A stretch of 50,356 bases of DNA from JAAYCI01 sp964367945 (GCA_964367945.1 CAYIZZ010000003.1:1-50356), one strand, 5' to 3'. Positions 34,935-44,693 are shown, numbered from the stretch's first letter. The notes: a model not told the origin generated them from the letters alone. Numbers and translations are program-made.

Positions 34935-35108
34935 AATAAAGGTCTCCTTAAAACTGTTATGATATTTTTCACATGATGATGCGTAAAAAAGGTGGAAGGA
35001 AAGAGGTCTTTGAGGTATAATATCAAATATATAAGATATTATAAATGAGAAGTATATATAAAAGCAAAATATAATATAAATAAGCTACAATAAGGGAATG
35101 GGAAAATA

Positions 35109-36755
35109 ATGAGAAAATATGTGAGCAGTATTTTTTGTATTTTGGTTTGTGTAAGTCTACTTTGTGGATGTTTGCCTAGTTCTTCACAGCCACAAAATCA
35201 AAATGAAACGTTTGCATCGATATCACAGGCTACAGATGATACCCAAACACCACAGGAAAGCACAGACAAAACTGTAAACATAACCCTGCCACAAAACATG
35301 GCGGCTTTTGGAATATTACTTGAACAACTGGGTGCAGAAGATGGCACACAGGTTATTGTGAACACAATTGATGGCAGTGGATATGCCTTAGCCACAAAAG
35401 CTACAATGGTCACAGATAATGCCCCGGATATTTTCTGGGTTGAAAATGATGATGATGCACAGACAATAGGTGGTAGTGATGCGCTAGCAAGCATGGATGA
35501 AAATACAGTTTCGCCGCTTTTGGCAGGGGTGGCACAGCTTATGCCTAAGGCGGAGTATATTTTAGAAGAAGATGAAGTATATGGATTGTCTTTAGGTGCT
35601 GTGGCCGAGGGATACCTTGTAAACATAGAGGTGTTGGCGGCGCTACTTGGTGCGGACAATGCTAATATACTGTTGCAAGACCTGGAAAACTGTAGTTTTG
35701 AACAGTTTGAATTTATGATTAAAGGACTTGAGCTATATTTGACACAGCCGGGACGAATGAGGCTGCCGATAGGAAGCAATCAATATCAAACACCGGACTA
35801 TCGGCCGACATTGGCTCGGTCGTCACGTGGGGTTTTTGGCGTCGCAGATGATGAGGGAGAAGATCTGGTGCAGGAGGTATTGCCGGCAACGTTGCATATA
35901 GCCGGTGAAATGGCTAACGATGAAACTGAACTTACCATAAAGCAAGAAGTCATAGACAAAGTACTTATGTCTTTGTTGACAATAATGGATATGGAAACAA
36001 TGCACATGGGACGAGTCGAGGGTGCGATGCGGCGTGGTGAAGATTATGTTTTACTGGATATCGCAAACTCAAACGAAGATGCTATAGAGCAATTTGCACA
36101 GGGCGCATCATTGTTTTTACGTGCAGATACACGCACAGGTTTCCAGCTGGAAGAGCAATATCCGCACCTAAAAGACAAGCTGGCCCTAGTACCCATCAAG
36201 TTTCCTTTATCATACGACGAGGAAGAAGAGGAATTGTCCGAAGATGAGATAGCAGAAGACGAGGATGATGAAAAAACAGAAGAGGAACTAGAGGAAGAAC
36301 TAGAGGAAGAAGAACGAATTGCCGCCGAGGCGGAAGAAGAAAAGCAAACTTTTGAAATGTATAGCACACAGTTTTGGCCCTCAAACGGAGGATATTTATG
36401 TCTTAGCAATCAAGGTGCACAAAACACTGCGGCGCAAAATCTGCTGTTGAGGCTGTTTACCACACAGCAAGGAATAGATGGGATAAAAGAAACACTGTAT
36501 CTGCAACCTTTTGTAGAGATATATCCAAGCACGCTACTAAGTAATCAGGTACTGGAAATTCATACAGACGCAGAAGCTATAAGAGAGTTTCAAGACAGCG
36601 ATACCTTGCAAAGAGCTCAAGAGGAGATTGGTGATTATATAATAACAGAGCTGATGGATAAGACTGAGTGGGATGAAGAAGACTATAATAATTTCATCGA
36701 TATGGCCGGTGCCGAAGTGGGTATTCTGGTAGATGTTGGGCCAGAGGAAGAGTAA
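35109..36755 (+). CDS. Lipoprotein resembling an extracellular solute-binding protein, with acidic insert
   Basis: The N-terminus MRKYVSSIFCILVCVSLLCGC is a lipoprotein signal, with the lipobox Leu-Cys-Gly-Cys and a Ser/Gln-rich linker after it. The body (about residues 60-365) has features of family-1 sugar-type solute-binding proteins (ITLPQNMAAFGILLEQLG; DNAPDIFW; STQFWPSNGGYLCLSN). Residues about 368-412 form a very acidic insert of Glu and Asp with few other residues, which is unusual in this fold. No ABC permease or ATPase gene is adjacent, so it is an orphan. It could serve a distant transporter or act as a sensor. Start ATG follows GGGAAAAT. A terminator follows at 36785. Confidence 0.72.
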   Translation: MRKYVSSIFCILVCVSLLCGCLPSSSQPQNQNETFASISQATDDTQTPQESTDKTVNITLPQNMAAFGILLEQLGAEDGTQVIVNTIDGSGYALATKATMVTDNAPDIFWVENDDDAQTIGGSDALASMDENTVSPLLAGVAQLMPKAEYILEEDEVYGLSLGAVAEGYLVNIEVLAALLGADNANILLQDLENCSFEQFEFMIKGLELYLTQPGRMRLPIGSNQYQTPDYRPTLARSSRGVFGVADDEGEDLVQEVLPATLHIAGEMANDETELTIKQEVIDKVLMSLLTIMDMETMHMGRVEGAMRRGEDYVLLDIANSNEDAIEQFAQGASLFLRADTRTGFQLEEQYPHLKDKLALVPIKFPLSYDEEEEELSEDEIAEDEDDEKTEEELEEELEEEERIAAEAEEEKQTFEMYSTQFWPSNGGYLCLSNQGAQNTAAQNLLLRLFTTQQGIDGIKETLYLQPFVEIYPSTLLSNQVLEIHTDAEAIREFQDSDTLQRAQEEIGDYIITELMDKTEWDEEDYNNFIDMAGAEVGILVDVGPEEE

Positions 36756-36784
36756 ATCTAATATATAGTAGTAGACAATAATAT

Positions 36785-36838
36785 AAAGCCTCCCTGTTTT
36801 TTAAAGCAAGTATATGCTTTCAGCAGGGGGGCTTTTTT
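36785..36838 (+). terminator. Rho-independent terminator
   Basis: AAAGCCTCCCTG pairs with CAGGGGGGCTTT, with an inner AAAGCA/TGCTTT hairpin, and ends in T6. It lies between the lipoprotein gene and convergent mtnN. Confidence 0.85.
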
Positions 36839-36892
36839 ATGAACTTAAAAGGCAGAATTTGCAAAAAATATATTAATTTGCCACAAAATAGG

Positions 36893-37588
36893 CTACAAAC
36901 TGCTCAAAGCAGTTAGCGTGATATCAGAAGCAGTTTTTGCATAGGCAACTATATCAAATTCGGGTGTGTTTTCTTTTGTGCGCAAATATTCGATATCAAC
37001 TTCGCAATCGTCGCTCATGGCGCGAACCACCACAAAAGGAATGTTGTTGCGCATGGCCACCTGAGCCAAGGCTGCACCTTCCATCTCAACACAAAGAGGA
37101 TCACAACTATTTTTGATAGATGTTTTGATATTGATATCGCAAATAAATTTATCACCGGTGGCAATACGCCCCACACGATAAGTGATGGAAAGCTTGCGGC
37201 AAGCGTCTTCCATTACTTTTATCAAGGAAGCATCGCTGGGATAAACGGTGGTGAAGGGAGCACTTTGTATTATCATGCTGTCTTCACTGTCGTGATGAAC
37301 CAGTTCGTTTGCAATAACTACATCGCCAACGGTGATTTCACTGCACATATTTCCGGCAATTCCCGAAAAGATAAGCATTTGTACTTCGTAACGTGTGATG
37401 AGTACTTGTGTGGTGGAAGCGGCATTCACCTTGCCCATGCCGGCACAGCACACCACTATTTTTTTGTCGGCGTAATAGCCTATGTGATATTCCACACCTG
37501 CGTATGTTTCACAGTTTACGTCACTTAAAGCAGATACTACATGTGAAATTTCTTCAGGTAAAGCACCTAATATACCAATAGTTTTCAT
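36893..37588 (-). CDS. mtnN: 5'-methylthioadenosine/S-adenosylhomocysteine nucleosidase
   Basis: MtnN cuts adenine from methylthioadenosine and S-adenosylhomocysteine, feeding methionine salvage and relieving product inhibition of methyltransferases. Motifs IGILGALPEEI at the start, CAGMGKVNAA, FSGIAGN, and VEMEGAALAQVA (catalytic Glu region) with VVVRAMSDD are typical. The length of 231 is standard. It follows ychF by 33 bases on the minus strand, likely one operon. Several SAM-dependent RNA methyltransferases in this window (RsmG, TrmB, RsmE) produce S-adenosylhomocysteine, but a direct link is only a general one. Confidence 0.94.
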   Translation of the reverse strand: MKTIGILGALPEEISHVVSALSDVNCETYAGVEYHIGYYADKKIVVCCAGMGKVNAASTTQVLITRYEVQMLIFSGIAGNMCSEITVGDVVIANELVHHDSEDSMIIQSAPFTTVYPSDASLIKVMEDACRKLSITYRVGRIATGDKFICDINIKTSIKNSCDPLCVEMEGAALAQVAMRNNIPFVVVRAMSDDCEVDIEYLRTKENTPEFDIVAYAKTASDITLTALSSL

Positions 37589-37621
37589 AATATCCTCTTT
37601 TCATGGCTATAATTTGGCAAA

Positions 37622-38722
37622 TTAAACATTGAAACGGAAAAGCACTACATCTCCGTCACGCATAACATATTCTTTACCTTCGCTTTTTACAAGGCCTTTT
37701 TCTTTTGCAGAGGCCATGCTACCACACTCTATTAAATCAGAAAAAGCCACTACTTCGGCACGAATAAACCCACGCTCAAAGTCGGAGTGGATTTTACCTG
37801 CGGCGCCGGGTGCTTTAGTGCCTTTTTCAATAGTCCATGCACGCACTTCGGGCTCGCCTGCTGTCAGGTAGCTGATAAGGCCCAAAAGAGTATAGCCTTC
37901 GGTGATAAGTGTCTCAAGGCCTGAAGATTGCAAGCCCAACTCTGCTAAAAACTCTTCGCGTTCACTTGCGCTCATGCCGGCCAAATCTTCTTCAATTTTG
38001 GCGCAGATGGGAAGTACGGCGGCATGCTGCTCTTTTGCGATTTTCTGCACGATAGGATAATGTGGGTTTTCAGCGACGCCTGCAAGCAAATCGTCTTCTG
38101 ATAAGTTTGCTGCATATATAATAGGTTTTGCCGATAAAAGAGGCATGTCGGCCAAAAGCTCTGCAGCAGCGTCTGTATCCTGTGCGAAAGTGCGCGCGGT
38201 GTTTCCTTCGTTTAGGTGGGCTAGAAGATCCTTCAGTATTTCGGATTGTGCGGCTAATGTTTTGTCGCCGGTTTTCACCAGCTTTGCTGTTTTATCTGTG
38301 CGACGTTCCACAATTTCAAGATCAGACAAAATCAGCTCAGTTTCAATAGTTTGCACATCACGCTCGGGATTAACATCACCGTCCACATGGGTGATATCGC
38401 TACTTTCAAAACAACGAACCACGTGGATGATAGCATCCACTTCACGGATATGAGATAAAAATCTGTTGCCCAAGCCTTCGCCTTTGCTAGCGCCCTTCAC
38501 AAGGCCTGCAATATCAACAAACTCTATGGTGGCGGGTGTCACTTTTTTGGGTTGAAACATCTCAGTTAAAGCGTCAAGCCGTTTGTCCGGCACAGGCACA
38601 ATACCCACATTCGGGTCAATAGTGCAAAAAGGATAATTGGCGCTTTGTGCGCCTGCGTTTGTCAATGCATTAAATAATGTACTTTTACCTACATTGGGTA
38701 GACCTACAATACCCAGCTTCAT
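37622..38722 (-). CDS. ychF: Redox-regulated ATPase/GTPase YchF (OLA1 family)
   Basis: YchF is a ribosome-associated Obg-family NTPase that prefers ATP. The start MKLGIVGLPNVGKSTLFNALT holds G1; G3 is DIAGLVKGASKG; the G4 position reads YAANLSED instead of NKxD, which is the family hallmark of ATP preference. The coiled-coil and the C-terminal TGS domain ending GKEYVMRDGDVVLFRFNV are complete. ATG at 38722 is taken because GGAG lies five bases upstream and homologues start there; the frame extends eight more codons. It precedes mtnN. Confidence 0.95.
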   Translation of the reverse strand: MKLGIVGLPNVGKSTLFNALTNAGAQSANYPFCTIDPNVGIVPVPDKRLDALTEMFQPKKVTPATIEFVDIAGLVKGASKGEGLGNRFLSHIREVDAIIHVVRCFESSDITHVDGDVNPERDVQTIETELILSDLEIVERRTDKTAKLVKTGDKTLAAQSEILKDLLAHLNEGNTARTFAQDTDAAAELLADMPLLSAKPIIYAANLSEDDLLAGVAENPHYPIVQKIAKEQHAAVLPICAKIEEDLAGMSASEREEFLAELGLQSSGLETLITEGYTLLGLISYLTAGEPEVRAWTIEKGTKAPGAAGKIHSDFERGFIRAEVVAFSDLIECGSMASAKEKGLVKSEGKEYVMRDGDVVLFRFNV

Positions 38723-38854
38723 GTGAACTCCTTCATAATAAATCATGCAAATGATAGTATTTTTACTGTGTGGCTAAGCACACTATAATTTAGTATATCG
38801 TAAAAAAGGCAAGGTTTCAATGGTTATAATGTGAATGGATATTTTTACATTGCC

Positions 38855-38883
38855 AAAAAAACTGTCGGCTAAAAAGCCGACAG
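38855..38883 (-). terminator. Rho-independent terminator after degV
   Basis: CTGTCGGCT and AGCCGACAG pair around four bases, and seven T follow on the minus strand. It starts 26 bases beyond the degV stop codon. Confidence 0.93.
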
Positions 38884-38908
38884 CGTGGAAAGCATCCCAT
38901 GAATAATA

Positions 38909-39787
38909 TTACCTGTTTTTAGCAAGGAAGAAAACAGCCATTGTTCCGGGGCCGGCGTGGCTACCGATAACAGGGCCAACGGTTGAGATATAAATTTCTT
39001 TAGTGGAAAAACGTTGTTTGATTTCGTCGGCAACAAATTGTGCATCTTCTAAGCAATCACCGTGTGAGATAAAAATAGGTTGGTTTTGTGGGTCGACAGC
39101 ATCATTTTCAATGTGGCCGATAAGTGAAAGCAGGCTTTGTTTGCGTCCACGTATTTTTTCAAGAGCTACAAGGCGTCCCTCGTCATTTACATGCAGCAAA
39201 GGCTTTATGTGTAGCATAGTGCCCACAAATGCGGCAGTACTGGACAAGCGTCCACCGCGTTTTAGGAAGTTCAGATCGTCCACGGTGAAGTAATGTGCTA
39301 TTTTCAGTTTATTATCCTCTACCCATGCAGCTACTTCTTCCATGCTTTTGCCATCTTTTTTTTGCTGCACAGCATAATGTATGATGAGGCCTTGGCCAAG
39401 ACTGGCACAAAGTGTATCCACAACCATGATTTTTCTATCGGGAAACTCTTCTGAAAGTTCTTCGGCGGCAAGGCGTCCACTGTTCATTGTGCCGGACAAA
39501 CCGGATGAAAAAGCAAGATATAATATATCCATACCTTTTTTCAGTAAAGGACGGAAAGTAGCGGTGAAGTCTGCCACATTTACTTGACTGGTGGTGGAAG
39601 ACACGCCACTACGAAGCTTTGCATAAAAATCTGCCAGGCTGATATCACGCTCGTCAGGCCAGTTGGCATAGTCGATATCGCTATCAGTCATTTTAAAAGT
39701 AAGAGGCTGTATCTTCAGTCCCCAATCAAAAATAAGTTCCATACCTAAATCTGCAGAAGAGTCGGTAAAAATAATGTAATCATTCAC
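38909..39787 (-). CDS. DegV family fatty-acid-binding protein
   Basis: DegV proteins bind a fatty acid and, as FakB, present it to the kinase FakA for phosphorylation. The 292-residue protein shows YIIFTDSSADLG at the start, TTSQVNVADF, YLAFSSGLSGTMNSG and the C-terminal VGPVIGSHAGPGTMAVFF, the classical set for lipid binding. GTG at 39787 is chosen because GGAGG lies eight bases upstream; an ATG five codons earlier overlaps that site. No fakA is nearby, and organisms often have several DegV paralogues, so the lipid bound is unknown. It has its own terminator. Confidence 0.9.
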   Translation of the reverse strand: MNDYIIFTDSSADLGMELIFDWGLKIQPLTFKMTDSDIDYANWPDERDISLADFYAKLRSGVSSTTSQVNVADFTATFRPLLKKGMDILYLAFSSGLSGTMNSGRLAAEELSEEFPDRKIMVVDTLCASLGQGLIIHYAVQQKKDGKSMEEVAAWVEDNKLKIAHYFTVDDLNFLKRGGRLSSTAAFVGTMLHIKPLLHVNDEGRLVALEKIRGRKQSLLSLIGHIENDAVDPQNQPIFISHGDCLEDAQFVADEIKQRFSTKEIYISTVGPVIGSHAGPGTMAVFFLAKNR

Positions 39788-39940
39788 AATAAAATCCTCC
39801 ATAATTAAAGTCGATATACAATTAAATAAAATTCAAAACTTAAATAATAAGCCTAGATTTTGCTCGGCCTATATTATAACAGGTAGTATGTAAAATATCC
39901 AGTGAAAATTTTGTACAAAATGAATATATTAATCAAACAG

Positions 39941-40660
39941 CTATTCCAAATCACCGCTGAGACACATGATGGCCGAAAGTACAGCGGCAGGTGCTGTTTC
40001 ACAGCGCAATATGCGTGGGCCCAGACCTATAGTGGTGCATCCTGCCTGTGTGGCCATTTGTGCTTCGTTTGAAGAAAAGCCGCCTTCGGGACCGGTGATG
40101 ATGGCAATACGCCCCACATTATGCATAGCTTTTCGTAGGGATGTTCCGCCCTCTTCATAGCAAAATAAAGTACATTCAAACTCGCCGGTTTTTTGCAATA
40201 CTTCCTCAAAAGTTAAAGGAGGGTGCACAACCGGTAGAACACCACGTCCACTTTGTTTTGCCGCTTCGGTAGCAATCCTTTGCCAGCGCTGAGTTTTCTT
40301 TTCCGGCTGATGAGGCTTTGCCACGGTGTGTTCACTTTCAAATGTCCATATGCTGGCAGCGCCCAGCTCCACGCTTTTTTGTATTGCATAATCCATGCGC
40401 TCGCCCTTGGCCAGGCCGATAAAAACTTCGGCGTGTAGGTGAGGCTCGGACGTTGTTTGAAAGCTACGTAAAATACGCAAGGTCACAACACCATCTTCGG
40501 TAGAGCTAACCTGCGCATCGTAATCTTGCCCAATTCCATCACATAAGAGCACATCGTCACCGACGCGTGCACGTAAAACTTTACACAGATGCTGTGCCTC
40601 TTCATCACGTAAATAGGCAACATCATCTACAATGTCTGTTGTAAAATAGCGATGTGGCAT
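39941..40660 (-). CDS. rsmE: 16S rRNA (uracil1498-N3)-methyltransferase RsmE
   Basis: RsmE methylates U1498 in the 30S decoding region. The N-terminal PUA-like part begins MPHRYFTTDI and contains HLCKVLRARVGD. The C-terminal SPOUT domain has GLAKGERMDYAIQKSVELG, AAKQSGRG, ITGPEGGFSSNE and LGPRILRCETA, which form the trefoil-knot SAM site. At 239 residues it is full length. It lies about 70 bases after prmA; that gene pair is conserved in Firmicutes. Confidence 0.96.
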   Translation of the reverse strand: MPHRYFTTDIVDDVAYLRDEEAQHLCKVLRARVGDDVLLCDGIGQDYDAQVSSTEDGVVTLRILRSFQTTSEPHLHAEVFIGLAKGERMDYAIQKSVELGAASIWTFESEHTVAKPHQPEKKTQRWQRIATEAAKQSGRGVLPVVHPPLTFEEVLQKTGEFECTLFCYEEGGTSLRKAMHNVGRIAIITGPEGGFSSNEAQMATQAGCTTIGLGPRILRCETAPAAVLSAIMCLSGDLE

Positions 40661-40732
40661 TATATTCTCCTATTACTAAAAACAACTCAAAGTATAAATG
40701 CGCAAAAAATATACAAAAAGGATGCAGATTTC

Positions 40733-41653
40733 TCAGGTGGATTTCCTGCACACAAGGGCAACCCATCCATTTTTTTGATGTGACTCGCAAACTGTCAATC
40801 CGATTTTTTCAAGAGCAGACGCAACTTCATGTTCGCGATCGTCAATAATACCACTGGCGATGAAAACACCATCTGGTGTTAATAAATCAGGAACACCGGG
40901 TGAAAGGCGAATGATAGCATCTGCAACAATGTTTGCTAAAACTATATCGTATACACCGTTTGCTTTTTGCGCCAAGTCGCCACAATCTACAATAAAGCGA
41001 GAAGAAACGTTGTTTCTTTGTGCGTTTTCAGTAGCTGTGCGCACTGCTATGGGGTCTATATCTATACCTTGGGCACTGTCTGCACCCAATAGCAAAGCTG
41101 CCACGGCTAATATCCCGCTACCACAACCGATGTCTAGCACACGCTCGCCACCGCCTATGCTACGGTCCAAAAACTCAAGACACAAAGCGGTGGTCTCGTG
41201 AGTTCCTGTGCCAAAAGCCATACCAGGATCAAGATGCAACATACAACGCTCGGGATTTGTGTAATTTTCCCAGCTGGGCACCACCACCAATCTTTTGCCT
41301 ATCTCGGTGGCGTGATAATATTGTTTCCAGCTGTTTTCCCAGTCTTCGGGCTTTACCCCTTTTGTATCAAGGCGATATTCTGAAAGTCCGGCGGCAAGTA
41401 GTTTTGCTCTTAACTGTTCGCTAAATGCAGCGGTTTCAGATTTCTCTACATACAAGTGGATAACAACTTCATCACGTGGTTTTTGCAGTAAATCTTCTTC
41501 AATCAAATCAATATGTGCAATATCCCACACAGTATCTTCCATGTCGGCATAGTCTTCCACGTAAAGACCACCCTCACACACGGCGGTGGATACCTCTAAG
41601 GCAGTGTCAGACACACCACGATTTATTGTTAATATAAACTCTGTATACTCCAC
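40733..41653 (-). CDS. prmA: Ribosomal protein L11 methyltransferase
   Basis: PrmA trimethylates lysines and the N-terminus of ribosomal protein L11. The N-terminal substrate-binding domain is followed by LDPGMAFGTGTHETT, the SAM motif VLDIGCGSGILAVAALLLG, DIDPIAV and NIVADAI, matching the family. Length is 306. It follows the DUF6020-like gene by 12 bases, so the surface-glycan pair upstream is probably transcribed with prmA and rsmE, an unusual operon grouping. Confidence 0.95.
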   Translation of the reverse strand: MEYTEFILTINRGVSDTALEVSTAVCEGGLYVEDYADMEDTVWDIAHIDLIEEDLLQKPRDEVVIHLYVEKSETAAFSEQLRAKLLAAGLSEYRLDTKGVKPEDWENSWKQYYHATEIGKRLVVVPSWENYTNPERCMLHLDPGMAFGTGTHETTALCLEFLDRSIGGGERVLDIGCGSGILAVAALLLGADSAQGIDIDPIAVRTATENAQRNNVSSRFIVDCGDLAQKANGVYDIVLANIVADAIIRLSPGVPDLLTPDGVFIASGIIDDREHEVASALEKIGLTVCESHQKNGWVALVCRKST

Positions 41654-41665
41654 AAAGCACCTCTT

Positions 41666-43528
41666 TTATTTTTTGGCGGGGATATTTTCATCTTTGACGG
41701 CAGACGTATCTAGCGTAGTGCACATAGGATTCACATTATTGTTGAAACAGCACCATCCTAAAATTAGCGGCACACATATTATGGCCGGCCAAGCATACCG
41801 AAACTCTGCATAAACAGGTGAGGCAAGACAGGTGAGCCATACAACAAAGGCAGGAACAACTCCTAAAAGTTTATAATAACTTTTTTTATACAAAATGTAA
41901 AGAAATGCTGTTAGCAAAATCCAGAAATAAAAGCCTATGCTGTAAAACATGCTAAGTACGGGTACGTTGCGTGCGTATGCTAATGTTAAAAGTACATCGT
42001 CATGCAGCTGAGATAAAGGCTGGGTGTATTTTTCCGTCATAGTGTCCATCTCTGCCACAGCGGTGGTGGTTTCGGCAAGCTCGGCAGGGTAGGTGTTGTA
42101 TGCAAAAATCCAGTGTTGCACATCGGGGTACCAATATCCAAGTGTTTGATGTAATGTGGCCAATATATATTCACGTGGGCTGCCAAGGCCTATTCGTAAC
42201 CATAATTGGGCGTATTTCATAGGATCCGCCAGGAACGTTTCGGTGTCAAACACGCTTTTAACACCATCAGAAATGATATTGCTGTACCGCTCGGGTAGCT
42301 CGTCATATGGAAGAACAGTGTCTATCAAAGCTTTGTCGTCATCGCTTATACTGTTAGGGTCTTGCGACACCACACGGGATATTTGCATCAAAGGAAGGCT
42401 GAGTGCTTCACGCATATCTCCTGAAGAAACGCCCATGGCAGAATAAAGTGGTCCAGTGATAAGGCTGTTTGCCAGCACAGTAGCCAGTAAAAAAGCACCT
42501 AGACGTATACGAAGACCTTTTTGTGTGATTAAAAGAACGGCTAAAGTAAGAAAAGCTATGTAAAAGCCATTGTTTTTGGATATCAAAAGGCCTAAAATGC
42601 TAAAAATAAACAAAGTGATTTGCTTTGGCGACTTGAAAAATTCTGCTTTTTTTTGGGATAGCTCGATGATGCAAAGTACAAACAATAAAGTGAAGTTTGC
42701 CAGCCAAATATCTTTCCAAAGCGTAACAACATAAAAACCCATCAGAGGCAAAACACCATAAAAAAGAAGAGCGGCCACACAAAAGCTTTTATGAATATTA
42801 AGGCGTGACATGGTGCGTAAAACAAAAGTGATAAGTAAAGATGTCAGCAATAACTGTAGTCCGCTTGCGATTGCAACTCCGGCTGAATATGTGCCGAATA
42901 GCCATTCACCCAGTTGCATGGAAGCACCGATGAAAGCAGTGTGCAGTGGTGGATGGTGTGCGGTAAAGTCAACTAGGCCAAACCACGTTTCGATTTGGAT
43001 AAAAACATCCAAGCTAACAAGTCCCGGAAAGCTTAAAATATAATAAGGTGACCATAAAACGATTGTTAAAAGAAATAAGCATAAAAAAGAATGTTTTTTG
43101 GTACCAAATAAAAACCGAATGATTTTTTGAAACTTTGAGGAAGATAACTCTGTAGCAGGTTTTTTGCTATGGTTATCCAGCCACACAAAAATATAGTTTA
43201 GAATCATAAAAAAGAAAACAGTAAACCCGGGGAGCATTAAAAACACATGTGTGAATCCACCACCACCTGTCATCATGGCGCCCAGTGCGGTGCATGTTCC
43301 CAGTAGTAATCCACCTACAATGCATACATAAAATCTGCGTTTTTCAAGATGCTTTGAGGTATTAAGATAAAGCTTGTATAAAATAAAAAATAAAATAAGG
43401 GATGAAAAACTGTTTCCGTGTAAAAATAAGGGCGAGCCGGGATACCATGTAAGGGAAAAAGTGCTGATAAAGGCTAAAATTGAAATTAATACCTTTTTGT
43501 GTATAGATTTTTGTGCCGCTTTTTCCAT
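41666..43528 (-). CDS. Polytopic membrane protein, DUF6020-like, possible GT-C glycosyltransferase
   Basis: The 620-residue protein has about 11-13 membrane helices. After the helix LFLLTIVLWSPYYILSFPG come a loop with Asp (SLDVFIQIETW) and the motif AHHPPLHTAF. An acidic residue in the first large outer loop and an HPPL motif are features of GT-C enzymes that use polyprenyl-phosphate sugars. I believe it belongs to DUF6020, which has no assigned function. A large outer loop occupies about residues 365-510, and the last helices end in a short Lys tail. The neighbouring GT2 gene could make its lipid-linked sugar donor. The glycosyltransferase role is inference. Confidence 0.72.
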   Translation of the reverse strand: MEKAAQKSIHKKVLISILAFISTFSLTWYPGSPLFLHGNSFSSLILFFILYKLYLNTSKHLEKRRFYVCIVGGLLLGTCTALGAMMTGGGGFTHVFLMLPGFTVFFFMILNYIFVWLDNHSKKPATELSSSKFQKIIRFLFGTKKHSFLCLFLLTIVLWSPYYILSFPGLVSLDVFIQIETWFGLVDFTAHHPPLHTAFIGASMQLGEWLFGTYSAGVAIASGLQLLLTSLLITFVLRTMSRLNIHKSFCVAALLFYGVLPLMGFYVVTLWKDIWLANFTLLFVLCIIELSQKKAEFFKSPKQITLFIFSILGLLISKNNGFYIAFLTLAVLLITQKGLRIRLGAFLLATVLANSLITGPLYSAMGVSSGDMREALSLPLMQISRVVSQDPNSISDDDKALIDTVLPYDELPERYSNIISDGVKSVFDTETFLADPMKYAQLWLRIGLGSPREYILATLHQTLGYWYPDVQHWIFAYNTYPAELAETTTAVAEMDTMTEKYTQPLSQLHDDVLLTLAYARNVPVLSMFYSIGFYFWILLTAFLYILYKKSYYKLLGVVPAFVVWLTCLASPVYAEFRYAWPAIICVPLILGWCCFNNNVNPMCTTLDTSAVKDENIPAKK

Positions 43529-43552
43529 GATGGGTACCTGCCTGTTTAAATC

Positions 43553-44494
43553 TTATTTTACGGAAGAGTGACTATGAGAGCTTTCTTGCATATTGCTTAG
43601 CAGTTCAAATAACTGACGATGTTTTTTGCTTACAGAATCGAGCTGTATTCCTGTGGTAATGCTAAGAATAGACAGCATCAAAAACACGCCTGCGGCAATA
43701 AGAGAAGGAAATTTTGGAACAAGGCCTGTTTGGATATAATCAATAAGTACCGGAACAAAAAATATAACACCTATTGCAATAAAGAAAAGTGCAAATAGCC
43801 CAAAAAATGCCAAGGGCTTATACTCACGATAAAGATTGAATATTTTCATAAGCACTTTTATACCATCGGAGATGGTGGATAGTTTCGATACACTACCCTC
43901 AGGCCTGTCTGAATATCCCACCGGAACCGAGATGATTTTTTGGTTTTTGTCAAGTGCATGGATGCTCATTTCAGTTTCTATCTCAAAGCCACGGCTAGCA
44001 ACGGGGCAAGTTTTGACAAAACTGCGTGAAAATGCACGGTATCCGGTCATGATATCCTGCACATCACTGTTAAAAAGGCTGTTTATCGCCCAGCGAACCA
44101 CTTTGTTTCCGCTGTTGTGAAACATACGCTTGTTTTCAGTGAAATATGTGGAATTTAGCCTGTCTCCTATCACCATGTCGTAGCCGTCTTCTTGCACAAG
44201 ACGCACCATTTCGACAGCTTGCTCCACTGAATATGTATCATCACCGTCTACCATTACATAGCAATCAGCCTCAATGTCACGAAACATTGTACGGATAACG
44301 TTTCCTTTGCCTTGGCGCTGCTCATACCTTACAATGGCGCCTGCCTGCCGGGCTAAATCATCAGTACCGTCAGAAGAGTTGTTATCATAAACATATATAT
44401 CTGCCGCTGGTAAAGTGGCTTTGAAATCGCTCACCACTTTTTGTATAGTAATGCTTTCGTTGTAGCAGGGAATCAGCACCGCAACTTTTCCCAT
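43553..44494 (-). CDS. Family 2 glycosyltransferase, polyprenyl-phosphate-sugar synthase type
   Basis: The N-terminal GT-A domain starts VAVLIPCYNESITIQKVV and has VYDNNSSDGT, the Asp-rich VDGDDTYS metal site and the acceptor-side GYRAFSRSF. Two C-terminal membrane helices (about 230-250 and 268-288) resemble those of dolichol-phosphate-mannose or undecaprenyl-phosphate-glucose synthases. It probably attaches a sugar from a nucleotide donor to undecaprenyl phosphate. The length of 313 fits. It is the first gene of a minus-strand unit with the DUF6020-like gene 24 bases away, then prmA and rsmE. Confidence 0.88.
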   Translation of the reverse strand: MGKVAVLIPCYNESITIQKVVSDFKATLPAADIYVYDNNSSDGTDDLARQAGAIVRYEQRQGKGNVIRTMFRDIEADCYVMVDGDDTYSVEQAVEMVRLVQEDGYDMVIGDRLNSTYFTENKRMFHNSGNKVVRWAINSLFNSDVQDIMTGYRAFSRSFVKTCPVASRGFEIETEMSIHALDKNQKIISVPVGYSDRPEGSVSKLSTISDGIKVLMKIFNLYREYKPLAFFGLFALFFIAIGVIFFVPVLIDYIQTGLVPKFPSLIAAGVFLMLSILSITTGIQLDSVSKKHRQLFELLSNMQESSHSHSSVK

Positions 44495-44625
44495 AGTATT
44501 CTCTCCTCTAATTTGAACTATTTAGAAAATATAAAATATTGCCTAAATTACACACCAAAATTATTATTTACTGTTTGTTATTTTATCATAGATAAAAGAT
44601 ATACACAATGCCGCAAAAGCTATTA

Positions 44626-44667
44626 AAAATAAAAGTTCGCCTTAAAAAACGCATTTTCTAAGGCGAA
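44626..44667 (-). terminator. Terminator after ackA
   Basis: TTCGCCTTA at 44636-44644 pairs with TAAGGCGAA at 44659-44667; on the minus strand a T-rich run follows. Confidence 0.78.
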
Positions 44668-44693
44668 GCAGTTTAACTATCTATATGCTGTTA

